Under the pieces are notes generated by a model that had not been told where the DNA came from, searched no databases, and saw nothing but the letters and a program-made list of their open reading frames with translations. DNA of 64,000 bases from Lacrimispora celerecrescens (GTDB lineage Bacteria; Bacillota; Clostridia; Lachnospirales; Lachnospiraceae), in assembly GCF_000732605.1 (NCBI RefSeq), contig NZ_JPME01000008.1, forward strand, positions 209,450-273,449, written 5' to 3'. Positions within the stretch are counted from its first letter, which is position 1; each line of letters begins with the position of its first letter. Below are positions 1 to 8,469 of the stretch, in pieces. The position numbers were made by a program, and so were the translations under genes.

Positions 1-165
1 CTGCTGGTCAAATTTCTCCCATGGCTGCTCATTTGCATCCGCATCCTCCGGGTAGAAGAATCTCCCTTTTTTATATTCAATCTCTTTGATAGGCTCTTTT
101 TTTACAATTACCAGCTCTTTCAGTTGATTGCAAATAACCTCAATCCGTTTATCAATAAACCACAT
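1..165 (-). CDS. alpha-mannosidase, GH38-like, N-terminal fragment (partial)
   Basis: Only the first 55 codons lie in the window; the gene runs off the left edge. The start at 165 has a GGGAG ribosome site just upstream. The fragment begins MWFIDKRIEVICNQLKEL and contains KEIEYKKGRFFYPEDAD followed by PWEKFD, which resembles the N-terminal segment of clostridial GH38 alpha-mannosidases ahead of the catalytic domain. No catalytic residue is visible. It is the last visible gene of the operon that starts with the LacI regulator at 4701, so the transporter upstream probably imports mannose-containing glycans or oligosaccharides and this enzyme cuts them in the cytoplasm. The family call rests on a short stretch and is tentative. 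Confidence 0.6.
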   Translation of the reverse strand, partial: MWFIDKRIEVICNQLKELVIVKKEPIKEIEYKKGRFFYPEDADANEQPWEKFDQQ

Positions 166-245
166 AATGTCTCCCTGCGCCTTCACGCACTCTCAGTATT
201 ATTATTTTACAAAAGGGGCATATTCCACATGCCCCTTTCATCTCT

Positions 246-1721
246 TTATTTTGCTGCATTAACCTGTGCCTGAGCTGTAGCAAGAATCTTTTCATATCCT
301 GCTTTATTCAGCTCCTCCCTCATGGTCTTTACCAATTCCCGGGGATCCCTGGCACCTGTCCAGAGTTCAGCCTTATACTTTTCATATACTGCCGTACAAT
401 TTGCAATCTCTGTTTTTACTTCACTGGTATCCATATCAAATCCAAGCATAACCGAAGGAGCCGCATTAGCATTTAATTCCTTTACCTCATCCCACTGGTT
501 AAATTCGTCACCAACCAGCTGACCCACATTAAAGAAGGTTCCCTGAGTATATCCGGCCATGCCCCAGTTTGAATTCAGTTTATTTATCTTTTCACCTTCA
601 TAGACAAAGTTTTCACCTTCCACACCATAGAAGAACCAGTTTCTTACCTTCGGATCTGTGTTTACAAGATTAAGAAGCTGCAGAGCTTTCTCCGGATGTT
701 CACAACCTGCAGAAATGCCGTTTAATGAACCTCTAACGGTGGTGTTGGACACAACGGTTTCGCCAAATTTCACTGCTACACAGTCATCAATGCCATTCTG
801 AGGACCCCATATGTTCTTTGCAGCACCACTCCAGCCCTGTGCAGTAAAAAATGTTCTGTATTTGTTTGCATCATCCGCATTTGGCGCATCGCCATTGATG
901 ATGCCTTCTATGTACATCTTGTGGATAATATCCAGTTCTTTCAGTACCTCTTCATCCTCCAGCGGATTTACCACCGTCCTGGTCTCATCATTGTACTTTA
1001 CACCCAAAGGTACAAGGCCTGCACCTATCTGATCGAAGAAGTTGGTAGCAAGGAATTCCGCTCCGTTCTTGGACATATAATAGGGGGCAGAACCCTCACC
1101 TGTCTTGACCACCTTTAAGGCTTCATATAGCTTCTCATAATCTGTTACATGTTCAAAATCAATCTTATATTTATCTGCAATGGCTTTATCCCAGATAAAA
1201 TACTGGGAAGATGAGCTGTCTTTGTAGGTTGGCACTGCATAAACCTTGCCGCCGATGGAGGTCGCCTTCCAATAATCCTCCGGTACCATTTGATACAGGT
1301 CAGGAGTCTTTTCCTTCAGCAAATCTGTAATATCCAGAAATGCTCCGGTATTTACCTCTGAATTATAACGATTCATATCCGTAAAAAGAATATCAAACTT
1401 CTCGCCCGAGTTGACGATTACGCTTCGCCGTTTATCCCAGTCACCCCAAGGAACAATCTCCATCTCAACATTTACACCGATTTTTTCTTCCAGGTAAGGA
1501 TTCAACTGTTGAAGCCAAGAGTCATAATTTTCCGGCATTCCATTTCCAACCTGAATCCATTTAACCGTTACCACCTCGCCATCGGCTGCAGTTTCTTCTT
1601 TCGCTTCCGTTACTTTTGTCTCTTTGTTACTCATTGCCGCACTGTTTCCTCCACATCCGGCCAGCATGGATATCCCCAAAACCGATACTGTAAAAAGCCC
1701 CAATATTTTTTTCTTTTTCAT
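246..1721 (-). CDS. extracellular sugar-binding lipoprotein, LplA/DUF3502 type
   Basis: Solute-binding protein of an ABC sugar importer, 491 aa. The signal peptide ends in a lipobox (SMLAGC, lipidated Cys23), so the protein should be anchored outside the membrane. The body has the family 1 binding-protein fold, and the C-terminal part (about 425-490, with WTGARDPRELVKTMREELNK) fits the DUF3502 tail of LplA-like proteins that work with LplB/LplC permeases for oligosaccharides. A GGGAGAGG ribosome site precedes the start. It follows the two permeases and precedes the mannosidase fragment, so its ligand is probably a mannose-containing oligosaccharide; that ligand is inferred from neighbours only. 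No ATPase is encoded nearby, so it probably uses a shared MsmX/UgpC-like ATPase. Confidence 0.9.
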   Translation of the reverse strand: MKKKKILGLFTVSVLGISMLAGCGGNSAAMSNKETKVTEAKEETAADGEVVTVKWIQVGNGMPENYDSWLQQLNPYLEEKIGVNVEMEIVPWGDWDKRRSVIVNSGEKFDILFTDMNRYNSEVNTGAFLDITDLLKEKTPDLYQMVPEDYWKATSIGGKVYAVPTYKDSSSSQYFIWDKAIADKYKIDFEHVTDYEKLYEALKVVKTGEGSAPYYMSKNGAEFLATNFFDQIGAGLVPLGVKYNDETRTVVNPLEDEEVLKELDIIHKMYIEGIINGDAPNADDANKYRTFFTAQGWSGAAKNIWGPQNGIDDCVAVKFGETVVSNTTVRGSLNGISAGCEHPEKALQLLNLVNTDPKVRNWFFYGVEGENFVYEGEKINKLNSNWGMAGYTQGTFFNVGQLVGDEFNQWDEVKELNANAAPSVMLGFDMDTSEVKTEIANCTAVYEKYKAELWTGARDPRELVKTMREELNKAGYEKILATAQAQVNAAK

Positions 1722-1752
1722 AATACCTCTCCCTTCTTTTTTTGAATAAGTT

Positions 1753-2688
1753 CTATCCTTTCACTGCCCCAACCGTAAGTCCCGAAATAAAATATCTCTG
1801 GAAGAACGGATAGGTGCATGCAATTGGTACGATAATTATAATCGCCATCGCCATTCTCGCCCCTTCTTTAGGCATGTTATTCATATACTGCTGCAAAGTC
1901 ACACCTAACGATGGGTTCTTTGCCATCATCTCCATATTTCTCTGAATATGATCCAGTAAAGATTGAATGGAAAATAATTTGGTATCTGTTATGTACAGCG
2001 AAGACTGAAACCAGTCATTCCAATAGGCGAAAGACAAAAACAATGCAATGGTGGCAACAATGGGCTTGGATAACGGGAATGCAATCCGTGCAAAGATGGT
2101 GAAATGACTGGCCCCGTCTATCTGGGCGGATTCTACAATGGATTCCGGAATGTTCAGCTTAAAAAATGTTTTACAGATAATTACATGAAACGAACTGACA
2201 CACAGAGGCAGAATAAGCGCCCACAGTGTATTTTTCAGATGTAGAAACTGAGTGTTGATTACATAGGAGGAAATCATGCCCCCATTAAAAATCATGGGAA
2301 TGAATACCACCATGGTAAAAAATGAGTTGAATTTAAATTTTCGGATTGATAACACGTAACCCATAAGAGTGGTCAGAATAACCCCCATAGCCGTTCCCGC
2401 TACCGTTACTGCTGCCGATACGCCCAGCGCCCTTATGATCATCTTTCCTTCCTTCCACAAAAACAGGTAGGATTCCAACGAAAATTCTTGAGGCCAGAAG
2501 CGGTATCCGTTCAATTTAATAGACTGCTCAGATGAGATAGAAATAATAAACACAAAAACAACCGGAATAATACAAATCAACGCAAACAGAATGAACAGAA
2601 CGTTAAAGCTAATGTTGATTGCGGGTGATATGCGGTTAAGTGTTGAGCTGTCGGCCATATCCATATCTTTTACTGCTCTTTTTCTCAT
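1753..2688 (-). CDS. carbohydrate ABC transporter permease, LplC/YtcP type
   Basis: Inner-membrane subunit of the sugar importer, 311 aa, with about six transmembrane segments. The EAA loop that contacts the ATPase is visible as ESAQIDGASHFTIFARIAFP near residues 185-205. The ending YFISGLTVGAVKG is typical of LplC/YtcP permeases. An AAAGGAAAA ribosome site precedes the ATG. It sits 14 bases after the other permease and 31 bases before the binding-protein gene, so the three genes are co-transcribed. Probable substrate is a mannose-containing oligosaccharide, from context only. Confidence 0.92.
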   Translation of the reverse strand: MRKRAVKDMDMADSSTLNRISPAINISFNVLFILFALICIIPVVFVFIISISSEQSIKLNGYRFWPQEFSLESYLFLWKEGKMIIRALGVSAAVTVAGTAMGVILTTLMGYVLSIRKFKFNSFFTMVVFIPMIFNGGMISSYVINTQFLHLKNTLWALILPLCVSSFHVIICKTFFKLNIPESIVESAQIDGASHFTIFARIAFPLSKPIVATIALFLSFAYWNDWFQSSLYITDTKLFSIQSLLDHIQRNMEMMAKNPSLGVTLQQYMNNMPKEGARMAMAIIIIVPIACTYPFFQRYFISGLTVGAVKG

Positions 2689-2702
2689 TTCAGTTTTCCT
2701 TT

Positions 2703-3662
2703 CTAAATGATTGAACTTTCGTTATCAATCTTTTTCACAATCGCATTTGCCACCAGAATGGTAATACAACATGCCACCGACTGGAAGAAGGATGCCGCCG
2801 ATGTCATCCCAATTGGAGTTGCTGACTTCAATGCATTAAACACATAGGTGTCAATGGTTGCAACCGAATTGAAAATCGAGCCCTTAGCTCCCTGTGACAA
2901 CTGGTAAAAAAGTCCGAAATCAGAATAGAAAATCTTGCCTACATTCAAAATGAACATCATAATAATTACATTTTTCAGACTGGGAAGCGTAATATATCTA
3001 GTCTGCTGCCATTTGCCCGCGCCATCAATCACCGCCGCTTCATAGAGCGTCTGGTCAATTCCCGAAATACTGGACAAATAAATAACCATGTTATATCCTG
3101 TACTCTTCCACAAATACATAATAACCAGAATAGATGGCCATACATTTTTATTCATGTACCACTGATTTGCCGTCTTTCCTACATCTCGCATCATATTATT
3201 AATCAGACCGTTGTCATAATTTAAAAACGCATCCAGAAAATATGCTGCAACAACCCAGGACATAAAATAAGGGAAAAACATAAGCGTCTGATAGACTTTG
3301 GATCTTTTTCTGCTATGGAGCATATTCATCATAATGGCAAGTATTACTGCAAGTGCTGAGCCCACAACAATAAAAATCAGATTGTAAACAATCGTGTTTC
3401 TTAATATCACATACAAATCATTGGATTTAATAAGAAACTCAAAATTCTTAAAGCCCGCCCATTCGCTATGGATAACATTGTAGATGAAACCTTTCCCAGG
3501 CTGAATTTTATAATCCTTAAAAGCGATAATAAGTCCAAACATGGGCATAAAGCAAAATAAAATATACCAAATGGTTGTGGGCACCGCCATCAGGGTAAGT
3601 TCCCAATCACCTTTTGTAGCCTTTCTCTTTTTTGCTTTTGTGTTACTATTTAATGTTTTCAA
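2703..3662 (-). CDS. carbohydrate ABC transporter permease, LplB/YteP type
   Basis: Partner permease of the importer, about six membrane segments, EAA loop YEAAVIDGAGKWQQTRYITLPS. A longer reading starts with GTG at 3692 and would overlap the upstream regulator by 47 bases. The TTG at 3662 has a well-placed GAGGG site and leaves only a 17-base overlap, so it is preferred; the choice is an inference. The N-terminal segment with PTTIWYILFCFMPMFGLIIAFKDYK up to residue about 60 is characteristic of the LplB branch, which transports complex oligosaccharides. Confidence 0.88.
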   Translation of the reverse strand: MKTLNSNTKAKKRKATKGDWELTLMAVPTTIWYILFCFMPMFGLIIAFKDYKIQPGKGFIYNVIHSEWAGFKNFEFLIKSNDLYVILRNTIVYNLIFIVVGSALAVILAIMMNMLHSRKRSKVYQTLMFFPYFMSWVVAAYFLDAFLNYDNGLINNMMRDVGKTANQWYMNKNVWPSILVIMYLWKSTGYNMVIYLSSISGIDQTLYEAAVIDGAGKWQQTRYITLPSLKNVIIMMFILNVGKIFYSDFGLFYQLSQGAKGSIFNSVATIDTYVFNALKSATPIGMTSAASFFQSVACCITILVANAIVKKIDNESSII

Positions 3663-4701
3663 CCTTATCCCTCTTTTCAATTCTTTCCTCACCGTCCAAA
3701 TTCAGATTTTTCACTGAATTCCGATAGATGATTTCGCCTTCAATCCGCTTTATCTCGGGCTTCTTATCAGGTTTTTCGATTCTTTCAATTATCTGCCTGA
3801 CAGATACTTTTCCAATTAATGAAGCATTCACTGCTACGGTAGTAAGCTGGGGATCCGTCAACTTGGCATAAATATCATCATCGAAACTGCCTATGGAAAT
3901 ATCATCCGGCACTGTATACCCATGACTATTTAAAGTTCGTGTCAGCCGGAAGGCTGTTTCATCACAGTTACAGATAAAAGCAGTGGGCATCTCTTTTGGC
4001 AGCTCTATATCAACCGCTTTTCCCTCCAGACTCCGGTCAGGAATTACCCAATCGTCTCTTAACTGCATGTTTTTTTCCAGCATAGCCCGCAAAAAGCCAA
4101 GATAACGGTCGGTAATACTTGTAGTGGAATTAATGGTTCCTACAAATCCAATCTTTCTGTGACCCATCCGGATAAGATACCGGGTCATGTCGTACATGCT
4201 GTAAACATTCTCGGACACCACCGAATCTGAACGGTGCGTCCGGTCATAGATATCCACGTAAACCTTGGGAATATCAATTTCCTTAACCTGTTCACGTACC
4301 TCTTGATCTAAAAGACCCAAAACGAGAATCCCCTTAAAAAGATTCTCCTTCTTCATCATAGAAATTTCATCGTAAATAGTCGCAGGGCTGGGTGTGAGCA
4401 TCATAGTGGAATAGTTATAGCGGCCAAGCTCTCTGACAATCTTCTCATACATGCGCATATAAATAGCCCCGCCGCCACCTTCTGAGATGAAGCGGCCATT
4501 CATGATGATGCCAATCTTCTTTCGTTCAGTTTCCTCTTGAACCGGCATAATATATCCCTGTCTGGCAGCAGCCTCTTTAATCTTATTCTTTAATTCCTCG
4601 CCCACTCCTTCTTTATCATTCAGAGCTTTGGACACCGTTACCTTACTGATTTTCAGTTCATCTGCAATACTTTGCATGGAAACCTTACGTTTTTTCATCA
4701 T
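3646..4701 (-). CDS. LacI-family transcriptional regulator
   Basis: DNA-binding repressor or activator, about 351 aa. The helix-turn-helix is at the N-terminus (MQSIADELKISKVTVSKALN), followed by a periplasmic-binding-protein-like sensor domain that binds a sugar. The ATG at 4701 has GGAG six bases upstream; an in-frame TTG at 4713 is possible but lacks its own site. It is the first gene of the operon leading to the LplB/LplC permeases, binding protein and mannosidase fragment, and so probably controls its own transcript. The ligand is unknown; a mannoside is the contextual guess. Confidence 0.92.
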   Translation of the reverse strand: MMKKRKVSMQSIADELKISKVTVSKALNDKEGVGEELKNKIKEAAARQGYIMPVQEETERKKIGIIMNGRFISEGGGGAIYMRMYEKIVRELGRYNYSTMMLTPSPATIYDEISMMKKENLFKGILVLGLLDQEVREQVKEIDIPKVYVDIYDRTHRSDSVVSENVYSMYDMTRYLIRMGHRKIGFVGTINSTTSITDRYLGFLRAMLEKNMQLRDDWVIPDRSLEGKAVDIELPKEMPTAFICNCDETAFRLTRTLNSHGYTVPDDISIGSFDDDIYAKLTDPQLTTVAVNASLIGKVSVRQIIERIEKPDKKPEIKRIEGEIIYRNSVKNLNLDGEERIEKRDKVENIK

Positions 4702-4747
4702 CTTCTTCTCCAAAACCTTTACTTTAGTTAACTTTAATCTAATTGTA

Positions 4748-4776
4748 ACTTAACATATTTTTGTATGATTTGTCAA
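4748..4776 (-). promoter_or_regulatory. sigmaA-type promoter of the mannoside operon
   Basis: On the minus strand a perfect TTGACA (4771-4776) is followed after 17 bases by TTAAGT (4748-4753), a weak -10. Downstream, between the promoter and the lacI start, lies AGTTAACT (8-base palindrome around 4730), a possible operator for the encoded regulator. The weak -10 would fit a regulated promoter. Confidence 0.5.
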
Positions 4777-4999
4777 TTATATTTTCATTATTGATGTATT
4801 TTTGTTTTATTTGAATAGTTTTCAACTTGTATTTTAGTAATTTTTTCCTCCTCTTTTCTTCATTTTAAAACATTATTTTTTATTGTAAGGTTACAATATA
4901 TACATATTCATAGTCCATCATCATCTGCTTTTCACCAATCCTCTTTTGCTTCATCATAGCAGCCAGCTCCTCCCCCACCCATTCAATTTAAAATACTAA
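4777..4999. other. AT-rich gene-free spacer
   Basis: Together with the promoter and terminator on either side this fills the 400-base gap between the lacI gene at 4701 and the GH31 gene ending at 5102. It is strongly AT-rich. I see no coding frame, RNA gene or convincing repeat in it. Confidence 0.5.
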
Positions 5000-5044
5000 C
5001 GGCACATGGAGAAAGCCTTTTCATAAGACTATCTCCATGTGCCG
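5000..5044 (-). terminator. intrinsic terminator of the GH65/GH31 operon
   Basis: Perfect 13-base inverted repeat CGGCACATGGAGA (5000-5012) and TCTCCATGTGCCG (5032-5044), 19-base loop, just downstream of the GH31 stop at 5102. On the minus strand it is followed by a moderately T-rich stretch (TTAGTATTTT). Confidence 0.75.
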
Positions 5045-5101
5045 CTGCAGATTAATTGTTAATTTTTATACAATCTCACATCATCCATATACTCTTTCGA
5101 T

Positions 5102-6712
5102 CTAATTCAAACGCCAAACCAATAGTTCTCCCACCCGGCATTTTTTATACAAACGGCACGGACCTGCCGTTTGTTCTCCGGTCCAATAATCTACCCAATT
5201 CCCTTTTGGCAGATATACCTGCCTGCCTTCTGCTCCTTCCTCTAAAACCGGAGCTACTAATAACTGGGAACCAAACAGATACTCGTCGTCCACCGCGCAG
5301 GCCTCTTTATCCTCCGGCCAGTCAATCACCAATGCAGCCATAAGAGGACGGCCGGTATTTGCACTTAAGCTTGCTTCCTTAAGAATATAAGGCATCAGCC
5401 GTTCCCTTTCTTTCGTAAACTTGTGGCAAATATCAAGGATTTCCGGCCTTCTCGTTACCTTTGCCATATTCCATGGGCTTCTGTCATTGATCTCTTCTTC
5501 TGATGCCGCCAGAAGTTCGGAAAACTGGCCGGAAGCAGGCTCTGAGTGCCACTGCATGACCGGAGCAAAGCAGGCCAGGCAAAAGGAACGCAGATACAGT
5601 TCTGCGGAAGGCATTTTTCCTGCAAAACCCGCAAGGTCAAAGCCCCAGAAGGGCAGACCTGACAATCCTGCATTTAAGCCCGCCGTCATCACGTGGCGCA
5701 GTTCTTCCCAGGTGGACTGCTGATCTCCCGCCCAGTGCATGGGCGTGGTCTGAGCACCCGTGTAACCGGCCCTGGAAAAGAGTACCCGGTCTTCTCCAAT
5801 AAAGTCCGTATAAGCCTTGGTGTACGCCATGGCGTAGCCGTTTTTCATTTGAACTCCAGTACGTCCGTCAAAGAAGCAGGCACCATCGTCATACACAAAC
5901 TCCCCGCCGTCAGTCTTAAAGCCGTCAACTCCCATATGAAGCAGATATTGCCGTTTTCCAAACCACCATTCACATGCCGCAGGATTTGTAAAATCCGGTA
6001 TCATGGAACCGCCGAACCAACGCCCTTCCGGTATCACGTAAGGGGAACCATCGGTATTGGTAACAACAAAGCCCTTTTGAACCGCTTCCGCGCAGTCCGC
6101 CTCGTGTTCCGTGCAAACGCGCCCCGGCTCCAGTTTTTTCAAAACCGGAATCTGCCAGAGGATCAGGCGGATCCCCTTTTCGTGAAGACCTCGGATCATC
6201 CCTTCCGGATCGGGGAAACGTTCTTTGTCAAAGCGGTAAAAGGTGGCTTCATCGCTCCAGGCTTCGATTACCACCACCGAGGGTTTCATCCCCTGCCTGA
6301 TCGCTTCCTCCACTACTTCTTCCACCACAGCCTGACGATCCCAGCGGTTGGCAGACATCCAAAGGCCAAAAGCCCAGTCCGGCGGCAGTTTAGGCCGTCC
6401 CGTGAGCTCTGTAAACTTATTGAGTACCTCCAGAGGCTTTCCCGTAAATGTCCGTACATCGTATTGATCCGGAAGCGTGAAAACGATCCCGTCAGCGGTT
6501 TTTTCCGTTGAGACAGTAAACGGTTCCATTGTATCCACATATAGGCCCCCGCCTCCATCCGTCAGGGCAAATGGAATGGGCAGATAGGTGGAAGCCCCTT
6601 GATTGGTAAATGTTTCGTATACGTGGTTTTCCCGGGCCAGGCCCTCCTGATTCAATGCGTCAAACCGTTCTCCAAATCCGTAAACGGCCTGACCAGCAAG
6701 CAAGCATTTCAT
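5102..6712 (-). CDS. glycoside hydrolase family 31 (alpha-xylosidase/alpha-glucosidase), short form
   Basis: Cytoplasmic retaining alpha-glycosidase, 536 aa. The GH31 TIM barrel is clear: GRPKLPPDWAFGLWMS (about 105-120), nucleophile region DGFKTDGGEF with Asp268, and acid/base region PMHWAGDQQS with Asp330. It resembles YicI-type alpha-xylosidases. It starts directly at YGFGERFDALNQ, so the usual N-terminal beta-sandwich of roughly 200 residues is missing. The start overlaps the permease stop as ATGA, which makes the short start look genuine rather than a broken gene. Last gene of its operon, ahead of the terminator; it probably hydrolyses the alpha-linked oligosaccharide brought in by the adjacent transporter. 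Substrate (xyloside or glucoside) is not settled by sequence. Confidence 0.9.
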   Translation of the reverse strand: MKCLLAGQAVYGFGERFDALNQEGLARENHVYETFTNQGASTYLPIPFALTDGGGGLYVDTMEPFTVSTEKTADGIVFTLPDQYDVRTFTGKPLEVLNKFTELTGRPKLPPDWAFGLWMSANRWDRQAVVEEVVEEAIRQGMKPSVVVIEAWSDEATFYRFDKERFPDPEGMIRGLHEKGIRLILWQIPVLKKLEPGRVCTEHEADCAEAVQKGFVVTNTDGSPYVIPEGRWFGGSMIPDFTNPAACEWWFGKRQYLLHMGVDGFKTDGGEFVYDDGACFFDGRTGVQMKNGYAMAYTKAYTDFIGEDRVLFSRAGYTGAQTTPMHWAGDQQSTWEELRHVMTAGLNAGLSGLPFWGFDLAGFAGKMPSAELYLRSFCLACFAPVMQWHSEPASGQFSELLAASEEEINDRSPWNMAKVTRRPEILDICHKFTKERERLMPYILKEASLSANTGRPLMAALVIDWPEDKEACAVDDEYLFGSQLLVAPVLEEGAEGRQVYLPKGNWVDYWTGEQTAGPCRLYKKCRVGELLVWRLN

Positions 6713-7533
6713 CCTTTCACACCTCCTACCTGCAATCCTGCTGCAAAATATTTCTGTGCCAAAGCATAGATTAGCAGAATCGGGAGCATGGAAACCAGTG
6801 CCCCCGCCATAAGCAGGTTGTATTCACTTTTGTACTGCCCATTTAAAGAACTTAGAATAATGGGCAAGGTAAATTTAGTCTTTGTGGTCAGCATAACTAA
6901 GGGCAATAAGTAATCGTTCCATGAATCCATAAAACAGATAACCGCCAAAGTGGCCAGGCTGGACTTGCACATAGGGCATATGATCCGCAGAAAGACGGTG
7001 AAAACTCCTGCGCCGTCAATGGCGGGCGCTTCCAAATAGACGTTGGGAATTGTCATCATGCGCTGGCGCAGCATAAACACTGCAAACACCTTGAACACAC
7101 TTGGCAGAACCAAAGCACCCAGACTATCCACCAGTTTTAACTCGCCCATAAGTAAGTAAAGGGGAATGAAGAGCACCTGGGAGGGGATCATCATAGTGGC
7201 AAGATAAACCAGAAATATGACTTCTTTTCCCTTAAACTCCAGTTTTGCAAAAGCAAAAGCGGCCATGGCGGAACTTATGATCGTCACAGTCACAGAACTA
7301 ATTGATACGACCAGGGAATTAAGCATGGAAACAGTCATTCCCTCTTTTTGAAACAAATCCGTAAAATTATGAAAGGTCGGGTTTTTGGGTATCCACTGGA
7401 TCGGCAGTGCCATGATCGCACCGTAATCCTTTAACGAAGTGGACAGCATCCAGAAAAATGGAAGCAAGGTTACAGCCGATAGCAAAACCGCCGTCAAATG
7501 GTATAAAACTCCGGATACTGCTTTACGACTCAT
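6709..7533 (-). CDS. carbohydrate ABC transporter permease, MalG-like
   Basis: Second membrane subunit of the importer, 274 aa from the ATG at 7533. That start overlaps the upstream permease stop by 11 bases; the frame remains open upstream to 7701, but that part only mirrors the other permease. Six membrane segments are apparent and the EAA loop is LEAPAIDGAGVFTVFLRIICP. The C-terminus YFAAGLQVGGVKG is typical of MalG-type subunits. ATGA overlap with GH31 downstream indicates translational coupling. Confidence 0.92.
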   Translation of the reverse strand: MSRKAVSGVLYHLTAVLLSAVTLLPFFWMLSTSLKDYGAIMALPIQWIPKNPTFHNFTDLFQKEGMTVSMLNSLVVSISSVTVTIISSAMAAFAFAKLEFKGKEVIFLVYLATMMIPSQVLFIPLYLLMGELKLVDSLGALVLPSVFKVFAVFMLRQRMMTIPNVYLEAPAIDGAGVFTVFLRIICPMCKSSLATLAVICFMDSWNDYLLPLVMLTTKTKFTLPIILSSLNGQYKSEYNLLMAGALVSMLPILLIYALAQKYFAAGLQVGGVKG

Positions 7534-8440
7534 AGTACACCCACTTTCTTTGCAGCACGTTCTGCAGTACGGTAAAGCCAAAAATAATGACAAACAGTAC
7601 CCAGGACCAGGCCGCAGCATAGCCCATGCGACCAAACTTAAAGGCGTATTTGTAAATCCGTTCCACCATGACCATGGTTGCCCCATTCGGTCCAGCGTCA
7701 CCGTTCTTGGTCATGACCATGATCTGCGGGAAAAGCTGAAAAGCATTGATTAAGGAGAGCATGATTACGTAAAACAAAATTGGTGACAGCAAAGGCAGAG
7801 TAATGCTTTTAAATTTTTGAAAATATCCTGCTCCGTCAATGTCGGCAGCCTCGTAATACTCCGGATTGATTGCAAGCAGACCGCTGAGCAGAATCATTCC
7901 GTAAAATCCCATGTCCTTCCACACACTGGCCAAAACGATGGAGGGCATTGCCCAAACCTCGCTCTGAAGCCATAAAGGTCCCTTAATACCGATGGCTGAC
8001 AAGGCATTGTTAATGGGACCGTACTCTGGACTTAACATCCATTTCCAGATCAAAGCTCCAGCCACCCAGCTGGTCAGTACCGGAATGTAGTATAGTACCC
8101 GGTAAACAGAAGCCATGCGGCTCTTTCGCTGTATGATCAAGGCAACCATTAAGGAAAACAGCAGGACCAGTGGAAGGTACATCAGAATGAAGTAGGCGTT
8201 ATGCCCCAAAACTGCCCAAAATTCTGGATCTTTGACAAGCTGGGAGTAATTAGAAACCCCTACGAACTTGTCGCCAACAAATTGGAAAAAGCCGTGAAAC
8301 AGCCTAACCCTGCTTAGTCCCGACCAATCGGTGAGACTAAGCAGTAAAGAGGCAAAAATAGGAATCAGATTAAACAACACAAGTCCGGCCAAGCTTGGCA
8401 AAAGAAAGATAAAAGCTCTTATCCCCTGTTTTTTGTACAT
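7523..8440 (-). CDS. carbohydrate ABC transporter permease, MalF/UgpA-like
   Basis: First membrane subunit of the importer, 305 aa. The ATG at 8440 has a strong AGGAGG site 8 bases upstream; an upstream in-frame start at 8509 would run into the binding-protein gene and is rejected. N-terminus IFLLPSLAGLVLFNLIPIFAS is a typical first membrane segment, and the EAA loop is YEAADIDGAGYFQKFKSITLP. Lies 29 bases after the binding-protein gene and overlaps the second permease. Confidence 0.92.
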   Translation of the reverse strand: MYKKQGIRAFIFLLPSLAGLVLFNLIPIFASLLLSLTDWSGLSRVRLFHGFFQFVGDKFVGVSNYSQLVKDPEFWAVLGHNAYFILMYLPLVLLFSLMVALIIQRKSRMASVYRVLYYIPVLTSWVAGALIWKWMLSPEYGPINNALSAIGIKGPLWLQSEVWAMPSIVLASVWKDMGFYGMILLSGLLAINPEYYEAADIDGAGYFQKFKSITLPLLSPILFYVIMLSLINAFQLFPQIMVMTKNGDAGPNGATMVMVERIYKYAFKFGRMGYAAAWSWVLFVIIFGFTVLQNVLQRKWVYYES

Positions 8441-8469
8441 AGCAGTTCCTCCTGTCTGGCACAAAAATG

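Noticed and set aside
5693..6511. Long open frame (272 codons) on the plus strand
   Set aside because: It is antisense to the GH31 catalytic domain, has no ribosome site and shows no protein-family pattern; the minus-strand gene explains the region.
7534..7701. Longer N-terminus for the MalG-like permease
   Set aside because: The extra codons only re-read the upstream permease in another frame and do not look like a membrane segment or signal; the ATG at 7533 gives the normal family start.
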